Shown here in pieces: positions 17,650 to 26,430 of a DNA stretch of 64,000 nt (its first letter is position 1; every line of letters begins with the position of its first letter). The DNA comes from Brevundimonas sp. UBA6550. GTDB taxonomy: Bacteria > Pseudomonadota > Alphaproteobacteria > Caulobacterales > Caulobacteraceae. The notes under the pieces were generated by a model. That model made no database searches and had not been told where the DNA came from. It saw only the letters and a list, made by a program, of their open reading frames with translations. The stretch is taken from positions 330,969 to 394,968 of the forward strand of contig NZ_DJKE01000005.1 of the NCBI RefSeq assembly GCF_002434505.1, written 5' to 3'. A program made the translations under genes and the position numbers.

Positions 17650-18456
17650 TCAGAAGGTCCAGACCTCGGCCTTGCCGCCGGCCTCGCCCAGGGCGTTCGC
17701 CACCCAGGCGCACACCTCGCGCGCCGCCGTTTCCGCACCCGCCGGCGGATTGACCACCACCATGGCGCAGCCGTTCATCTTCATCGGATTGGTCAGGGGC
17801 CTCAGCCGCGCCTCCGCGACCAGCGTCGGCCCCGCCCGCCCCTGCAGCTTGCGGATGAAGGCGTCGAAGGTCTCCAGATCCTTCAGCGGCGTCCAGATCG
17901 CCACGGTCGCCGACGGATCGCGCCGCACGATGGCGACCGCCGTCTCGGCCGCGCGGATATAGTCGTCGGGCTTTTCGAACGGCGGGTCGATCAGCACCAG
18001 CGGCCCGCGCGCCCTGGCCGCCTCGGCGACCGCCAGGTCATAGCCGTCGCCCTCGCGCGCCTCGGCGTTCGCGCGCCCCGCCAGCGCCTCGGCCAGCATC
18101 CGGCGCACCGGCGGGTTCAACTCGAACCCGACATAGCGCCCGCCCGGCCCCAGGGCATCCGCGATCAGCAGCGGCGATCCCGGATAGAACCGCACGCCGC
18201 CCTGCGGGTTGAACCCCGCCACCCGGTCGGCCAGGGCGTCCATCAGGGGCGGGCGCCCCTCGGCGGTCATCAGCCGCGCCACGCCGGCCTCGGCCTCCTT
18301 CGACCGCGCGCCATCCCCCGACAGGTCGTACAGCCCCGCCCCCGCATGGGTGTCCAGCACCACGGACGGCCGGCCCTGCCCGACCAGCCACAGCACCAGG
18401 GCGTGTTTGACCAGATCGGCGAAGTTTCCGGCGTGAAAGCTGTGGCGATAGTTCAT
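17650..18456 (-). CDS. rlmJ: 23S rRNA (adenine(2030)-N6)-methyltransferase
   Basis: Methylates A2030 of 23S rRNA. The 268-residue protein opens MNYRHSFHAGNFADLVKHAL, a hallmark of RlmJ. The SAM-binding region around LDTHAGAGLYDL (near residue 37) and the N6-adenine methyltransferase motif IDPPFEKPDDY (near residue 160) are present, with YPGSPLL between them. A hairpin follows the stop. Confidence 0.95.
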   Translation of the reverse strand: MNYRHSFHAGNFADLVKHALVLWLVGQGRPSVVLDTHAGAGLYDLSGDGARSKEAEAGVARLMTAEGRPPLMDALADRVAGFNPQGGVRFYPGSPLLIADALGPGGRYVGFELNPPVRRMLAEALAGRANAEAREGDGYDLAVAEAARARGPLVLIDPPFEKPDDYIRAAETAVAIVRRDPSATVAIWTPLKDLETFDAFIRKLQGRAGPTLVAEARLRPLTNPMKMNGCAMVVVNPPAGAETAAREVCAWVANALGEAGGKAEVWTF

Positions 18457-18559
18457 GCCGCCTCGTCCCCCGCCCGGCTCTTGGGGTCAAGCGGAACTCG
18501 CCGCCCGCGCGCGGCGTTCGACGCAAGTCCCTGTAAGGGCGAGGGGAGGAAAGCCGAAA

Positions 18560-18904
18560 ATGGCCAGGACCAGCGAAATCACCGACCGCCAGCGCACCCC
18601 GCCCAAGGGCGTCGCGGCCCAGGCGAAACGGGGGCTGGATCTGCGCGCCAAGCATGATCGCGGCGGCACGGAGGTCGGCGTCAGGCGCGCCCGTCAACTG
18701 GCCGATCAGAAGGCGGTTTCGGACGGGGACATCAAGGACATCTACGCCTATTTCGCCCGCCACACGGTGGACAAGGCCGGCAAGGGCTGGGCCAGCCGCA
18801 CGGAACCGTCCGCCGGCTATATCGCCTGGCTGCTGTGGGGCGGCGATCCGGCCGAACGCTGGATCGGCCGGCTGCACGACCGGCTCGAAAAGGCCGCCGG
18901 CTGA
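18560..18904 (+). CDS. small protein coupled to topoisomerase IB (114 aa)
   Basis: From the ATG at 18560 (GAGGGGAGGA upstream) the protein has 114 residues and ends in TGA overlapping the ATG of the topoisomerase gene, so translation is coupled. The N-terminus is basic (TPPKGVAAQAKRGLDLRAKH). The rest reads VGVRRARQLADQKAVSDGDI, YAYFARHTVDKAGKGW and IAWLLWGGDPAERWIGRL. This pattern resembles a short segment I associate with phage head-maturation proteins, recalled and not searched. No enzyme motif is visible. Function unknown; a DNA- or topoisomerase-related role is inferred only from the coupling. Confidence 0.75.
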   Translation: MARTSEITDRQRTPPKGVAAQAKRGLDLRAKHDRGGTEVGVRRARQLADQKAVSDGDIKDIYAYFARHTVDKAGKGWASRTEPSAGYIAWLLWGGDPAERWIGRLHDRLEKAAG

Positions 18905-19926
18905 TGGCCGACGGATCGCACGCCTTCGACATCGCCGCCGAGGTTCCCAAGGGCCTCAGCTATTGCAGCGACGAGTTCGCGGGCCTGACCCGCCGCCGCG
19001 CGGGCAAGGGCTGGTCCTACAGGGACGCCAAGGGCCAGACCGTCACCGACGCCAAGACCGTGGCCCGCATCCGCGCCCTGGCCATTCCGCCGGCCTGGAC
19101 CGACGTCTGGATTTGCCCCAAGGCCAACGGCCATATCCAGGCCACCGGCCGCGACGTGAAGGGCCGCAAGCAATACCGCTATCACAACGACTGGAGCACG
19201 GCCCGGTCCGAGAACAAGTTCGACAAGCTGCCGGCCTTCTCGCGCGCCTTGCCGAAGCTACGCGACAAGGTCGAACATGATCTGGGCCTGCGCGGCGTGT
19301 GCCGCGACAAGGTGCTGGCCACCGCCGTCCGCCTCTTGGAGATCACCCTGATCCGCGTCGGCAACTCCATCTACGCCAAGCAGAACCGCAGCTATGGCCT
19401 GACCACCCTGCACAAACGCCACCTGGACGTGGACGGCGCGGCCCTGACGTTCGAGTTTCGCGGCAAGAGCGGCAAGGACCACAGCGTCAGCGTCAAGGAC
19501 CGCCGTCTGGCCCGCGTGGTACGCCAGCTTGAGGGCCTGCCGGGCCAGCAGCTTTTCAAATACCGCGCGGCGGACGGCACGCTGTGCCCCGTCGATTCCG
19601 ACGACGTGAACGCCTACATCCGCGAGGCGATGGGCGAGCAGTTCTCGGCCAAGGACTTCCGCACCTGGGCCGGCACGGTCTCGGCGGCGCGGGCGCTGCG
19701 CGACATGGAGGCGGCGACCTCGCCCACCGACGCCAAACGAAAGATCACCGTCTGCGTCAAGGCGGTCGCCGGCCTGTTGGGCAACACCCCCACCGTTTGC
19801 CGCGCCTCCTACGTCCACCCCAAGGTCTTCGCCCTGTTCGAGAGCGGCGAGATCGCCACGACCCTGCCCGGATCGGACACAAAGGGGTTCGAAAAAGCCT
19901 TGATCAAACATCTGCTTGCCGCCTGA
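18904..19926 (+). CDS. DNA topoisomerase IB
   Basis: A poxvirus-like type IB topoisomerase that relaxes supercoils through a 3'-phosphotyrosyl intermediate. The 340-residue protein has the N-terminal DNA-binding domain (PPAWTDVWICPKANGHIQA) and the catalytic domain. Expected active-site elements are RLLEITLIRVGN (Arg), FEFRGKSGKDHSV (Lys loop) and KDFRTWAGT (Arg/Trp). The catalytic Tyr lies in CRASYVHP near residue 305. The start is the ATG overlapping the upstream stop. A longer frame from 18835 lies inside the preceding gene and was rejected. Confidence 0.95.
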   Translation: MADGSHAFDIAAEVPKGLSYCSDEFAGLTRRRAGKGWSYRDAKGQTVTDAKTVARIRALAIPPAWTDVWICPKANGHIQATGRDVKGRKQYRYHNDWSTARSENKFDKLPAFSRALPKLRDKVEHDLGLRGVCRDKVLATAVRLLEITLIRVGNSIYAKQNRSYGLTTLHKRHLDVDGAALTFEFRGKSGKDHSVSVKDRRLARVVRQLEGLPGQQLFKYRAADGTLCPVDSDDVNAYIREAMGEQFSAKDFRTWAGTVSAARALRDMEAATSPTDAKRKITVCVKAVAGLLGNTPTVCRASYVHPKVFALFESGEIATTLPGSDTKGFEKALIKHLLAA

Positions 19927-20027
19927 CCTCAGCGGTTCTCACGGCTGGCGTTAGAAATCCCCATTTGATCGCTAGGATTTAAGCCCCTCCTCTTCCCGCT
20001 CGGCGCATCACGTCGCCGGAGGGGACC

Positions 20028-22430
20028 ATGAGAACATCCGCAACCGCCCGAGGCCTGCTGTCCGCCACGGCCATCCTGGCCTGCCTGACCACGCCCGCCG
20101 TCGCCGCCGCCGCCGCGCCGGACGAGACCGCCGCCCCCCAGGTGAACACGCCCAGCGTCGCCAGCGTCGGCGACATCGTCGTCACCGCCCGCCGCCGGGA
20201 CGAACGGGCGCAGGACGTGCCTATCGCCCTGACCGTGGTGAACGAGGAGCTTCTGGACCGCACCGGCGCCTATAACGTCGGCCAGGTGACGCAACTGGCT
20301 CCCAGCGTCCAGCTGCTGACCTCCAACCCGCGCAACACCGCCATCACCATCCGGGGCCTGGGCGCCAGTTACGGCCTGGCCAACGACGGGCTGGAACAGG
20401 GCGTCGGCATCTATGTCGATCAGGTCTATTACGGCCGCCCCGCCACCGCGACCCTGGATTTCGTGGATCTGGACCGGATCGAGATCCTGCGCGGGCCGCA
20501 GGGCACCCTGTTCGGCAAGAACACCACCGCCGGCGCCCTGAACATCACCACCCAGGCCCCGTCCTTCACGCCCGAAGGCCGCGCCGAACTCAGCGTCGGC
20601 GACTACGGCTTCCTCCAGGCCAAGGCGACCTTCTCGGGGCCCATCGTCAACGACAAGGTCGCGGCCCGCTTCTCGGTCGTCTCCACCCGACGCGACGGGG
20701 TGCTGGACAATGCGACCACCGGCCAGAAACAGAACGGCCAGCAGTCGATCAGTCTGCGCGGCCAGCTTCTGTTCCAACCCACAGATCAGCTTCGCGTGCG
20801 CCTGTTCGCCGACTACGCCGACCTGACGCCCGACTGCTGCACCCAGGTCTATGTCCGGGTGGGCGACACCCAAAAGCCCCTCGACCAGCGTTTCCCGGCC
20901 CTGGCCGCCGGTCGCGGCTACAGGCCCGCCAGCACCGATCCGTACGATCGGATCGCGGATGTGGACGGGGCGATCCAGGCGGATCAGATTCACCGGGGCG
21001 TCTCGGCCATCGTCGATTACGATTTCGGCTGGGCCACCCTGACCTCGGTTTCGGCCTGGCGCTCCTGGGACTGGGGGCCCCGGAACGACCGCGACTACAC
21101 CGCCCTGGACATCACCCGCCAATCGGCCAACCCGTCCTGGCAGGATCAGTGGAGCCAGGAGTTGCGCCTGTCCTCCAACGGCGCCCACCGCATCGACTGG
21201 ACAGCCGGCCTCTACGCCTTCCATCAGGCGGTGGAGACCCACGGCGTCACGGAATATGGGCGCGACGCCGGCTACTGGCTGATCCCCGCCTATCAGCGCG
21301 TCGCCGGGGCGCCTTTTGAGCGCGTGCCCGACGGCTTGCTCGACGGCTACACCGTCTTCAACGACAGCCGCATCGAGACGGATTCCTACGCCGCCTTCGC
21401 CCAACTGACCTGGAACATCACCGACCGGCTGCACCTGACCCCCGGCCTGCGCTACACCAAGGAGGAGAAGTCGGGCCGCTACGCCGCCACGACGACCGGC
21501 GGTCCGGCGACGACGGACAGCACCTATATCTCCCGGCGCAACGGCATCGCCCGCCCGCAAGCCTATGACGCCAGCCTTTCGGACGACGACCTGTCGGGCC
21601 AGGTCTCCCTGTCCTACGATGTCAGCGACGATGTCCTGACCTACGCCAGCGTCGCGCGGGGCTATAAGTCGGGCGGCATCAACATGGCCGGCATCCCCAA
21701 TCTGCCGAACGGCCAGCCGTCCCTGACCAACGCCGTGGTCAAGCCAGAGGTCGTCACCACCTATGAGCTGGGCCTGAAGACCCAGGCCTTCGACCGCCGC
21801 CTCACCGCCAATCTGGCGGCCTATCGGACGGATGTGGAGGACTATCAGGCCAATGTGGTCGACAGCGGCCCCGGCGCCCTGCGCGGCTATCTGGCCAACG
21901 CCGACAAGGTGGTGATCCAGGGCGTCGAACTGGACGCCTTCGCCCGGCCGAACCAGCATCTCGACCTCTACGCCAATGTCGCCTGGACCGATGCGAAATA
22001 CGACGCCTTCGCCAACGGCCCCTGCCCGCTGGAGCGGATCGGCACGACCACCGTCGCCTGCGACCTGTCGGGCCAGGACCTGCCCGGCGTTTCGCCCTGG
22101 GCGGCGTCGGTCGGCGGGGAACTGCACGGCCGGGGCGGCTTCCTCGGTTTGCCGGGCGAGTTCTACGGCGGCGCCGACGCCAGCTACCGCTCCACCTACA
22201 ACTCCGACGCCTCGGTCTCGCGCTACACCGAGATCGAGGGCTACACGATCCTGAATCTGCGGGCCGGTTTCCGCGCCGAGAACGGCTGGGAGGCCTTCGT
22301 CTGGGTCAAGAACGCGCTGGACCAGGACTATCTTCAGTTCGTCAGCGTCCAGTCCGGCAACTCGGGCCTGGTCATCGGCAACCCCGGCGACCCGCGCACG
22401 GTGGGGATCACCCTGCGGGCCAAATACTGA
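20028..22430 (+). CDS. TonB-dependent receptor (substrate unknown)
   Basis: An 800-residue outer-membrane receptor. A signal peptide ends near AVAAAAAP, and a TonB-box-like DIVVTARRRDERAQDVPIA follows near residue 52. The plug contains RIEILRGPQGTLFGKNTTAG, typical of the FecA/FyuA-like group common in Caulobacteraceae and sphingomonads. The C-terminal barrel ends in Tyr (ITLRAKY), as expected for outer-membrane insertion. GGAGGGG precedes the ATG. No transporter or sigma gene is adjacent, so the ligand cannot be inferred. Confidence 0.93.
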   Translation: MRTSATARGLLSATAILACLTTPAVAAAAAPDETAAPQVNTPSVASVGDIVVTARRRDERAQDVPIALTVVNEELLDRTGAYNVGQVTQLAPSVQLLTSNPRNTAITIRGLGASYGLANDGLEQGVGIYVDQVYYGRPATATLDFVDLDRIEILRGPQGTLFGKNTTAGALNITTQAPSFTPEGRAELSVGDYGFLQAKATFSGPIVNDKVAARFSVVSTRRDGVLDNATTGQKQNGQQSISLRGQLLFQPTDQLRVRLFADYADLTPDCCTQVYVRVGDTQKPLDQRFPALAAGRGYRPASTDPYDRIADVDGAIQADQIHRGVSAIVDYDFGWATLTSVSAWRSWDWGPRNDRDYTALDITRQSANPSWQDQWSQELRLSSNGAHRIDWTAGLYAFHQAVETHGVTEYGRDAGYWLIPAYQRVAGAPFERVPDGLLDGYTVFNDSRIETDSYAAFAQLTWNITDRLHLTPGLRYTKEEKSGRYAATTTGGPATTDSTYISRRNGIARPQAYDASLSDDDLSGQVSLSYDVSDDVLTYASVARGYKSGGINMAGIPNLPNGQPSLTNAVVKPEVVTTYELGLKTQAFDRRLTANLAAYRTDVEDYQANVVDSGPGALRGYLANADKVVIQGVELDAFARPNQHLDLYANVAWTDAKYDAFANGPCPLERIGTTTVACDLSGQDLPGVSPWAASVGGELHGRGGFLGLPGEFYGGADASYRSTYNSDASVSRYTEIEGYTILNLRAGFRAENGWEAFVWVKNALDQDYLQFVSVQSGNSGLVIGNPGDPRTVGITLRAKY

Positions 22431-22436
22431 CGCCAG

Positions 22437-22593
22437 CGTCTCCTCCCTGTCGCGTAGCGATGGGGAGGTGGCGCGGCGCGTCTTCGCGCCGTGACGGAGG
22501 GGCTCTGCCCGCATCGCAGGCGTCGGTGGGACGTCAAGAGCCCCTCCACCACGCTACGCGCGGTCCCCCTCCCCGCTTCGCAGGGAGGAGACG
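22437..22593. repeat. type C palindromic repeat, copy 1
   Basis: A 13-base perfect outer repeat (CGTCTCCTCCCTG / CAGGGAGGAGACG) and an inner 11-base repeat (GGAGGGGCTCT 22496-22506 / AGAGCCCCTCC 22537-22547) enclose smaller arm hairpins. It fills the gap between the convergent receptor gene and tdh. Related CTCCTCCCC...GGGGAGG elements are common in Caulobacterales and sphingomonads. Confidence 0.87.
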
Positions 22594-22600
22594 TTGGTCT

Positions 22601-23653
22601 TCAAGCCGCCTTGTCCCAGTCCAGCACCACCTTGCCCGACTGTCCCGACTTCATGGCCTCGAAGCCTTCGCGGTAGTCGGCGTAGCCCAGCCGGTGGGTG
22701 ATCAGCGGGCTGAGGTCCAGACCGGCCTTCAGCAGGCCCAGCATCTTGCGCCAGGTGGTGAACATCTCGCGCCCATAGACGCCCTTGATGGTCAGGGCCT
22801 TCAGGATGATCGCGCCCCAGTCGGTCTCCATCGGCTTGCCGGGAATGCCCAGCATGGCCATGCCGCCGCCCATGATCAGGGTGTCGACGCATTGCTTGAA
22901 GGCGATGGGCGAACCCGACATCTCCAGCGCCACGTCGAACCCGACCTTGAGGCCCAGCTCCTTCATCACGTCGTGGATGTCTTCCTTGGTGGTGTTCACG
23001 GTGCGCACGCCCGGCGCCACCTTCTGCGCCAGGTCCAGACGGAAGTCGTTGATGTCGGTCAGGACCACGGTGCGGGCGCCCGCATGACGCGCCACGGCGG
23101 CTGCCATCATGCCGATGGGACCGGCGCCGGTGACCAGCACATCCTCGCCCAGCAGATCGAACTGCTGCGCGGTGTGAACCGCATTGCCGAACGGGTCCAG
23201 GATCGAGCCGATCTCATAGGGCACGTCGTCGGGCAGTTCGATCACATTGAAGGCCGGGGCCACCACGAACTCGGCGAAGGCGCCCTGGCGGTTCACGCCG
23301 ATGCCGCGCGTATGCGGGTCCAGGTGGAAATGCCCGGCGCGCGCCGCCTCGGAGTTCAGGTCGATGACGTGACCCTCGGCCGAGACGCGCTGACCGATCT
23401 TCAGCGGACGATCCACGTCCTTGCCGATGGCGACGATCTCGCCGGCGAACTCGTGACCCGTGATCATCGGGGTCGGGACGTTCTTCTGGGACCACTCGTC
23501 CCAGTTCCAGATGTGGATGTCGGTGCCGCAGACGGCGGTGCGATGCACCCGGATCAGCACGTCCTCGGGCCCCGCCTCCGGGACCGGGGCGTCGATCAGT
23601 TCCAGGCCGACGCCGGGCGCGGTCTTGGCCAGGGCTTTCATTGTTTCAGCCAT
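22601..23653 (-). CDS. tdh: L-threonine 3-dehydrogenase
   Basis: Oxidises L-threonine to 2-amino-3-ketobutyrate with NAD+. The 350-residue zinc-dependent medium-chain dehydrogenase carries the catalytic-zinc motifs CGTDIHIWNWDEWSQ (near residue 42) and GHEFAGEI (near 65), and the Rossmann GAGPIGMMAAAVARHAGA near 174. It lies downstream of kbl on the same strand, with a palindromic repeat in the 145-base gap. The pair makes the two-step route threonine to glycine plus acetyl-CoA. Confidence 0.96.
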   Translation of the reverse strand: MAETMKALAKTAPGVGLELIDAPVPEAGPEDVLIRVHRTAVCGTDIHIWNWDEWSQKNVPTPMITGHEFAGEIVAIGKDVDRPLKIGQRVSAEGHVIDLNSEAARAGHFHLDPHTRGIGVNRQGAFAEFVVAPAFNVIELPDDVPYEIGSILDPFGNAVHTAQQFDLLGEDVLVTGAGPIGMMAAAVARHAGARTVVLTDINDFRLDLAQKVAPGVRTVNTTKEDIHDVMKELGLKVGFDVALEMSGSPIAFKQCVDTLIMGGGMAMLGIPGKPMETDWGAIILKALTIKGVYGREMFTTWRKMLGLLKAGLDLSPLITHRLGYADYREGFEAMKSGQSGKVVLDWDKAA

Positions 23654-23681
23654 GATGGCGTCTCCCTAAAGACTTCAAGAT

Positions 23682-23784
23682 CGTCATCCTCGGGCTTGTC
23701 CCGAGGATCCATACGCCCCGTTTCGCCGGTGCGCGCCATCGTCGACGGCGATTATGGATCCCAGGCACAAGGCCCAGGATGACG
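23682..23784. repeat. type A cloverleaf palindromic repeat, copy 2
   Basis: It lies between kbl and tdh. The left arm hairpin is CCTCGGG-CTTGT-CCCGAGG; the right arm read on the other strand is CCTGGGC-CTTGT-GCCTGGG, which pairs with two wobble positions. The central stem (GGATCCATA / TATGGATCC) is shorter than in copy 1. Confidence 0.88.
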
Positions 23785-23798
23785 GGCAAAATGTGGCG

Positions 23799-24989
23799 TC
23801 AGATGACGCCCAACTCGCGACCGGCCTGGGTGAAGGCAGCAACCGTCCGGTCGATCTGGTCAAACGTATGCGCCGCCGACATCTGGGTGCGGATGCGGGC
23901 CTGACCGCGCGGCACCACGGGGAAGCTGAACCCGATCACATAGACGCCCAGCTCCAGCGCGCGGGCCGCAAAGTCCTGGGCCAGTTTGGCGTCGCCCAGC
24001 ATGACCGGAATGATCGGATGTTCGCCCTCCAGCAAGGTGAAGCCCGCGTCCGCCATCGCGCCGCGATAGCGATGGGCGTTGGCCGACAGGCGCGTGCGCA
24101 GGGCGTCCCCCTCTTCGCCCTGCGCGATGCGGATCGCCTCCAGGCTCGACCCGCACACGGCCGGCGCCAGGGCGTTCGAGAACAGATACGGCCGCGCCCG
24201 CTGTTTCAGCAGTTCGACCACCGACGTCCTGGCGCAGATGAAGCCGCCCATGGCCCCGCCCAGGGCCTTGCCGAAGGTGCCGGTGACGAAATCCACCTCG
24301 ACCCCGTGATGGGCGAACGATCCCCGTCCCTTGGGCCCCAGGAAGCCGGTCGCATGGCAGTCGTCCACCATGATCAGGGCGTCGTATCTGTCGGCCAGCG
24401 CGCGGATGTCCTTCAGCCTGGCGATATAGCCGTCCATCGAGAAGGCGCCGTCGGTGGCGATGATGATGTCGCGCGCGCCCGCCGCCCGGGCTTCCTTCAG
24501 CCGCGCCTCCAGCTCGTCCATGTCCGAGTTGGCGAACCGATACCGCTTGGCCTTGCACAGCCGCACCCCGTCGATGATCGAGGCGTGGTTCAGGCTGTCC
24601 GAGACGATGGCGTCATTCTCGCCCAGCAGGGGTTCGAACAGGCCGCCGTTGGCGTCGAAGGCGGCGGCGAACAGGATGGCGTCCTCGAACCCCAGATAGC
24701 CCGCTATGGCCGCTTCCAGTTCCTTATGGATCTCCAGCGTGCCGCAGATGAAGCGGACCGAGGCCGTGCCCGCCCCCCACTTCGCTTGCGCCGCGATCCC
24801 CGCCTGGGCGACGCGCTCGTCGCCCGCCAGGCCCAGATAGTTGTTGGCGCAGAAGTTCAGCACGTCGCGCCCGGCGACCTGGATCACCGGCCCCTGACGC
24901 GAGGCGATCACGCGCTCGGGCTTGGTCAGCCCCTGCGCCTCGATGTCTGTCAGTTCGCCGGCGACGCGGTCGTAGAAGGTCTGGGTCAT
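23799..24989 (-). CDS. kbl: glycine C-acetyltransferase (2-amino-3-ketobutyrate CoA ligase)
   Basis: A PLP enzyme of the alpha-oxoamine synthase family that cleaves 2-amino-3-ketobutyrate with CoA to glycine and acetyl-CoA. The 396-residue protein has the family signatures FCANNYLGLA, VRFICGTLEIHKELE and IATDGAFSMDGYIA. The PLP-Lys region is VDFVTGTFGKALGGAMGG, with the Lys near residue 243. First gene of the kbl-tdh pair. Confidence 0.96.
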   Translation of the reverse strand: MTQTFYDRVAGELTDIEAQGLTKPERVIASRQGPVIQVAGRDVLNFCANNYLGLAGDERVAQAGIAAQAKWGAGTASVRFICGTLEIHKELEAAIAGYLGFEDAILFAAAFDANGGLFEPLLGENDAIVSDSLNHASIIDGVRLCKAKRYRFANSDMDELEARLKEARAAGARDIIIATDGAFSMDGYIARLKDIRALADRYDALIMVDDCHATGFLGPKGRGSFAHHGVEVDFVTGTFGKALGGAMGGFICARTSVVELLKQRARPYLFSNALAPAVCGSSLEAIRIAQGEEGDALRTRLSANAHRYRGAMADAGFTLLEGEHPIIPVMLGDAKLAQDFAARALELGVYVIGFSFPVVPRGQARIRTQMSAAHTFDQIDRTVAAFTQAGRELGVI

Positions 24990-25031
24990 GGGTCGCGACC
25001 TACGCCGATTTTCGATCCGTTTCCACCCGCC

Positions 25032-25946
25032 TCAGGTCGCCGGCGGGGGGTTGGCCTCGGCCCGGATCGGGCTCACGCGGATGCGCCCGCCGCACGGGCT
25101 GAAGGTGAAGGGCAGGCTGACCGCAGCGGTGTCGCTGGGCGCCGTCAGCTTCAGCGTCGCCGCATCGGGACAGGTCTTCTGCATCGTCTCGTCGGGCATG
25201 ACGGTCCAGGCCATTTCGAACCAGGCCTTGGCCTGGGGCGCCAGTTCGACCGGCGTCGGCGCCTGGCCCTGACGGAAATAGCTGCCGGGGCTCTGTTCGG
25301 CGCGGATGGACGACAGGGTGCGCCCGCGTCCGTCCTGCAGGGTCACGGTCGGATAGCCGGTCAGGCTGCAGGCCTGGGCGCCGATGTTCTGAAGGCTGAA
25401 GTTGCGCACCCGGTTGCCCGCGCCCGCATCGCCATCGCCGGCCGCCAGCTTCAGCTGCGGCCCCTTGCAAGGCGTCGCGGCCGGCAGGACGCCGCCGGGG
25501 GCCGGCGTGGGCGTCTGGGCCGGTGTCGGCAACGGTCCCGGCGTCAGGTCGGCGCCGGGGATCGGCCGCGAGCAGCGCTCCAGCACCGCCACCCCGGTCG
25601 TTCCGTCCGGTCCCAGCCGGCTCAGCGTGCCGCTCTCCTGGCCGTCGCGGGTCGCCGTCCACCACTCCATGCCCGCCCCGACATAGCGGGCGCCGCTGGC
25701 CGACTGGATCGAGCGCAGGGCGTAGGTCTGGTTCTGATAGGTCAGTTGGGCGCTGTCGCTGTCGGCGTATTGCACCTGAAGGGTCGCCCCGCTTTCGCAG
25801 GCGTAGCCGACCGACGGCGCGGTCGAGGTCTGGGCCGGTTGCGGTTCGGCCGGGGCGGTCGGCTGCTCGGGCGCCGGCTGCGAACAGGCGGCGGCGCCGG
25901 TCAGGGCGGCGATGGCGACGAATGCGGTCAGGCGGTGCGACATCAT
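25032..25946 (-). CDS. lipoprotein with MliC-like and DUF4232-like domains
   Basis: A 304-residue lipoprotein (lipobox AAAC, Cys near 21). After a Pro/Ala/Gln-rich linker comes a MliC-type domain at about residues 45-125, with YACESGATLQVQYAD, SASGARY and EWWTATRDGQES; MliC proteins inhibit C-type lysozyme. A second Pro-rich linker (about 128-155) leads to a C-terminal domain of about 150 residues resembling DUF4232: conserved Cys in TPCKGPQ, ACSLTGYPTV and CPDAATL, and the FSLQNIGAQACSLTG pattern. The first domain call is good, the second moderate. Two adjacent Met codons are possible starts. Confidence 0.78.
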   Translation of the reverse strand: MMSHRLTAFVAIAALTGAAACSQPAPEQPTAPAEPQPAQTSTAPSVGYACESGATLQVQYADSDSAQLTYQNQTYALRSIQSASGARYVGAGMEWWTATRDGQESGTLSRLGPDGTTGVAVLERCSRPIPGADLTPGPLPTPAQTPTPAPGGVLPAATPCKGPQLKLAAGDGDAGAGNRVRNFSLQNIGAQACSLTGYPTVTLQDGRGRTLSSIRAEQSPGSYFRQGQAPTPVELAPQAKAWFEMAWTVMPDETMQKTCPDAATLKLTAPSDTAAVSLPFTFSPCGGRIRVSPIRAEANPPPAT

Positions 25947-26007
25947 GTCGTGTCCTCTCGTTTCGCCCTCAACGAGCGAACAGGCCGAAAGGCTCCGCTT
26001 GACGCGC

Positions 26008-26430
26008 TCAGTGATCGCCTTTCGGCGTCTCCATCAGCTCGATCAGCACCCCGCCCATGTCGCGGGGATGCAGAAACACCACCGGCGTCCCGTGCGCCCC
26101 GATGCGCGGCTCGCCCGTGCCCAGGACGGTCACCCCCTTGGTCCGCATCTCGGCGATGGCGGCGTGGATGTCGGCGACCTCGAAACAGACGTGGTGCTGG
26201 CCGCCCTTGGGGTTCTTGGCCAGAAAGCCGACGATGGGACTGGTCGCGTCATAGGGTTCGATCAGTTCGATCTGGGCCGTCGGCGTATCGACGAAACAGA
26301 CCTTCACCCCCTGGGCCGGCAGGTCGAACGGCTGGCCGATCTTGGTCGCGCCCAGCACGTCCCGATAGAGTTTGATCGAGTCCGCGATGGAGGGCGTCGC
26401 CACGCCGACGTGGTTTAGGGCGCCGATCAT
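26008..26430 (-). CDS. mce: methylmalonyl-CoA epimerase
   Basis: Interconverts the (2S) and (2R) forms of methylmalonyl-CoA between propionyl-CoA carboxylase and the mutase. The 140-residue VOC-fold protein opens [15 protein letters not shown], with metal ligands in the first His (LNHVGV), GQHHVCFEV and the C-terminal LIELME. Its ATG overlaps the TGA of scpA by four bases, so it is the last gene of the propionate operon and is translationally coupled. Confidence 0.95.
   Translation of the reverse strand: MIGALNHVGVATPSIADSIKLYRDVLGATKIGQPFDLPAQGVKVCFVDTPTAQIELIEPYDATSPIVGFLAKNPKGGQHHVCFEVADIHAAIAEMRTKGVTVLGTGEPRIGAHGTPVVFLHPRDMGGVLIELMETPKGDH

Noticed and set aside
19929..22514. An 861-codon open frame antisense to the TonB receptor at 20028
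   Set aside because: Gly/Val/Arg-rich shadow composition, no signal peptide or motif, and the sense frame is a clear receptor.
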